From Oscillospiraceae bacterium (GTDB taxonomy: Bacteria > Bacillota > Clostridia > Oscillospirales > Ruminococcaceae), in the NCBI GenBank assembly GCA_017848155.1, contig JAGAKC010000479.1, positions 1 through 7,589 of the forward strand: a stretch of DNA of 7,589 bases, given 5' to 3'. Made by a program: the position numbers and the translations under genes. Of the stretch, positions 5,990 to 7,589 are shown one piece after another (the first letter of the stretch is position 1; each line of letters begins with the position of its first letter). Below the pieces are notes generated by a model. It was not told the DNA's origin, made no database searches, and saw nothing but the letters and a program-made list of their open reading frames with translations.

Positions 5990-6038
5990 AAGTGACTATT
6001 TTAACCATCGGTTCTGCGACGGTTATTATCCGTCACTT
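5990..6038 (-). repeat. Nested inverted repeat in the gap between MATE and MinD-like genes
   Basis: Outer arms AAGTGAC (5990-5996) and GTCACTT (6032-6038) enclose inner arms 6003-6010 and 6017-6024 (AACCRTCG type). The single inner mismatch is A-C on the plus strand but G-U on the minus strand, so it pairs fully only as minus-strand RNA. No T-run follows, so it is not an evident terminator. The rest of 5903-6060 is AT-rich and shows nothing else. Confidence 0.5.
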
Positions 6039-6060
6039 TACAGCACCATTCACAAATCTG

Positions 6061-6105
6061 AAAAAGACGGATTCCGCCGATTTCCGGCCGATTCCGTCTT
6101 TTTTT
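6061..6105 (-). terminator. Intrinsic terminator after the MATE gene
   Basis: An 11-bp outer stem AAAAAGACGGA (6061-6071) with TCCGTCTTTTT (6093-6103) and inner GCCG/CGGC pairing. On the minus strand it is followed by TTTTTCAG. It starts seven bases after the MATE stop codon. T- and A-runs on both sides would also let it work on the plus strand. Confidence 0.9.
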
Positions 6106-6111
6106 CGATAA

Positions 6112-7530
6112 TTATATTCCTTTTTCTCTTTTCCAGAGGGCGAGTCCTTCCTTTCCCTCGGGGGTAACGGGACGGAGCCATTTCGCACTGCGGAAGTGGC
6201 GGATGCAGAGGATGGATTTGATCACGTCCTCGCAGACATACATGACAGCAAACACCGCCGGGAACGGGAGCTTCAGCCAGAAAGCCGCGATCAGGGTTGC
6301 GGGAAGGGAAATGCCGTACAGACAGATCATGTCATAGAACACGCCCGTCACGGTATCGCCCCCGGACCGGAACACGCCCACAATCTGGATATAGGGGACG
6401 TTTCTGAGGGCAACTTCCAGACCGTAGACCACAAGAAGCCATTCCGCCGTGTGCAGCACCGATGCGGAAATGTTGCCGCTCAGGTTGAACACGCTGACAA
6501 GGACGCTCCGGAAGGGGATGATCAGGCAGCCGAGACCGACGCCCACAAGGGGAATGAGCACGGCAAAACGGCGTGCATCCTGGAAGGAGCGCTCGATTTT
6601 GCCGGCACCCACGGACTTGCCCACCATGACGCAGCAGGCATTGCACAGACCCACAAAGAAGGCAAAGGCTATGTTTTCAAAGGTACGGACAATGGTGACC
6701 GCCTCATAGTTTTCGTAGCCCAGCGCGCCGAAGATGGCGTTGAAGCAGAAGGTTCCCAGCCCCCACAGGGATTCGTTGAACATAACGGGCAGGGCCTTCC
6801 GGTAGAAAAGAAGCAGACTTTCCTTTGTGAAGCGGAAGATTTCGCGGAACGGAGCATACAGAATGTTGCCCTTTCTGAGGGATAAAACAAGCAGCAGGAG
6901 AGCACCCGTCCAGGAAGAAATCACCGTAGCGAGAGCCGCCCCCCGGATTCCCAGGGCGGGAATGCCGAAGCCGCCGAAGATGAGAAGATAGTTGAGACCC
7001 GCATTTTCAAAGGTGGTGATCAGCGCCACATACATGGGCAGTCTGACCTGAGCCGTACTGCGGAGAACGGAGCTCCACACGCCGGAAATCACCACGGCGA
7101 AGTAGGAGAAGCCGGCAATCCGGAGATACGCCACGCCCTCTGCAATCACGGCTTCCTCATCACCGAAAATCCGCATGACAAGGGAGGGGAAAAAGCAGGC
7201 GGCGGCCATGAACAGCGCCCCCAGCAGAAAGCCGGAGAACAGGGCGATGCCCGACGTGCGGTGGATACCCTTCCGGTCGTCCACGCCGAAATACTGGGAT
7301 ATAAAGATAGCGGCGCCGGAGCTGACGCCGAAGAGGAAAATATTGAGAAGCCAGCTCCACTGACCCGCCATACCGGTCGCAGCGAGGGAGATGTCCCCGA
7401 GCATACTGACCATGAGGGTATCCACAAGGGAAAAGGAGCTGGTGAGCATATTCTGAAACGCAATGGGGAGCGCAAGACGGAGGGTCACCCGCCAGAAGTT
7501 TCTGTCTCCCACATATTTTGTCAAATTCAA
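6112..7530 (-). CDS. MATE-family multidrug/cation exporter
   Basis: Integral membrane exporter of about 472 residues. MATE proteins expel drugs or metabolites in exchange for Na+ or H+. The N-terminus TKYVGDRNFW leads into the first helix (LALPIAFQNMLTSSFSLVDT, ending in the loop MLGD), typical of the family in Clostridia. About twelve hydrophobic segments in two similar halves follow, as expected for two MatE domains; the second half begins near LPVMFNESLWGLGTFCFNAI. The protein ends in a basic tail, LWKREKGI. The frame is open up to a GTG at 7569, but that codon lies on the -10 box TATAGT. The TTG at 7530 was therefore preferred: it has GGAAGGAA 12 nt upstream and matches the family start. 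No adjacent regulator is visible, so the substrate is unknown. It is transcribed alone and ends at the terminator 6061-6105. Only 1 of the first 10 isoleucines is ATA. Confidence 0.95.
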   Translation of the reverse strand: MNLTKYVGDRNFWRVTLRLALPIAFQNMLTSSFSLVDTLMVSMLGDISLAATGMAGQWSWLLNIFLFGVSSGAAIFISQYFGVDDRKGIHRTSGIALFSGFLLGALFMAAACFFPSLVMRIFGDEEAVIAEGVAYLRIAGFSYFAVVISGVWSSVLRSTAQVRLPMYVALITTFENAGLNYLLIFGGFGIPALGIRGAALATVISSWTGALLLLVLSLRKGNILYAPFREIFRFTKESLLLFYRKALPVMFNESLWGLGTFCFNAIFGALGYENYEAVTIVRTFENIAFAFFVGLCNACCVMVGKSVGAGKIERSFQDARRFAVLIPLVGVGLGCLIIPFRSVLVSVFNLSGNISASVLHTAEWLLVVYGLEVALRNVPYIQIVGVFRSGGDTVTGVFYDMICLYGISLPATLIAAFWLKLPFPAVFAVMYVCEDVIKSILCIRHFRSAKWLRPVTPEGKEGLALWKREKGI

Positions 7531-7567
7531 TGGTATATACCGTTCCTTCCGGATAGATTCGCCATAC

Positions 7568-7576
7568 ACTATACCA
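7568..7576 (-). promoter_or_regulatory. Extended -10 promoter element of the MATE gene
   Basis: TGGTATAGT on the minus strand (7576-7568): TG, one base, then TATAGT, matching five of six -10 bases. The expected start of transcription is near 7561, just ahead of the ribosome binding site at 7550-7543. Any -35 box would fall outside the window. Confidence 0.65.
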
Positions 7577-7589
7577 CATTCCGCAGGAA

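Noticed and set aside
6196..6885. Plus-strand open frame of 229 residues inside the MATE gene
   Set aside because: It is antisense to a clear membrane transporter. Its charged, His/Asp-rich translation is what the complement of membrane-helix codons produces.

Overview
The window looks like low-to-mid-GC Clostridia DNA, probably of the Ruminococcus / Oscillospirales type. This is an inference from a proofreading-deficient PolA, strong AGGAGG ribosome binding sites, heavy ATA codon use in the left part, and a MinD-like gene next to a methylglyoxal-synthase-like gene. It holds seven protein genes, no rRNA or tRNA, no insertion sequence and no CRISPR array.

Left part (1-3556). The plus strand carries the 3' end of polA (DNA polymerase I, cut by the window edge). 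Its stop overlaps the start of rimI (N-acetyltransferase for ribosomal protein S18). A perfect 14-bp bidirectional terminator separates this pair from a convergent minus-strand gene for a 240-residue protein that resembles the C-terminal part of the flagellar cap protein FliD. The 320-bp gap behind that gene holds two gapless-alignable copies of a structured element bounded by inverted repeats. Compensatory base changes and G-U pairs point to a folded plus-strand RNA.

Middle (3557-4324). A minus-strand ORF has a PyrE (orotate phosphoribosyltransferase) C-terminal two-thirds. Its first ~46 residues are instead the start of the metallophosphoesterase YmdB. The PyrE N-terminus is missing, so this is a recombination or assembly junction. 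Upstream of it, 4094-4324 is gene-free but folds strongly as minus-strand RNA.

Right part (4325-7589), all minus strand. A MATE-family exporter with its own extended -10 promoter ends at a strong terminator. A near-perfect sigma-A promoter and a ~230-nt leader then precede a MinD/ParA-type ATPase gene, which is followed 59 bp later by a methylglyoxal-synthase-like gene. That protein has lost nearly all the catalytic residues of MgsA and is probably not a methylglyoxal synthase. The MATE, ATPase and MgsA-like genes rarely use ATA for isoleucine, whereas polA and rimI use it for most isoleucines. Together with the YmdB/PyrE junction, this raises the possibility that the window joins two genomes or a transferred segment.

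The most unusual items are the YmdB-PyrE chimera, the duplicated covarying RNA-like element, and the degenerate MgsA-like protein.
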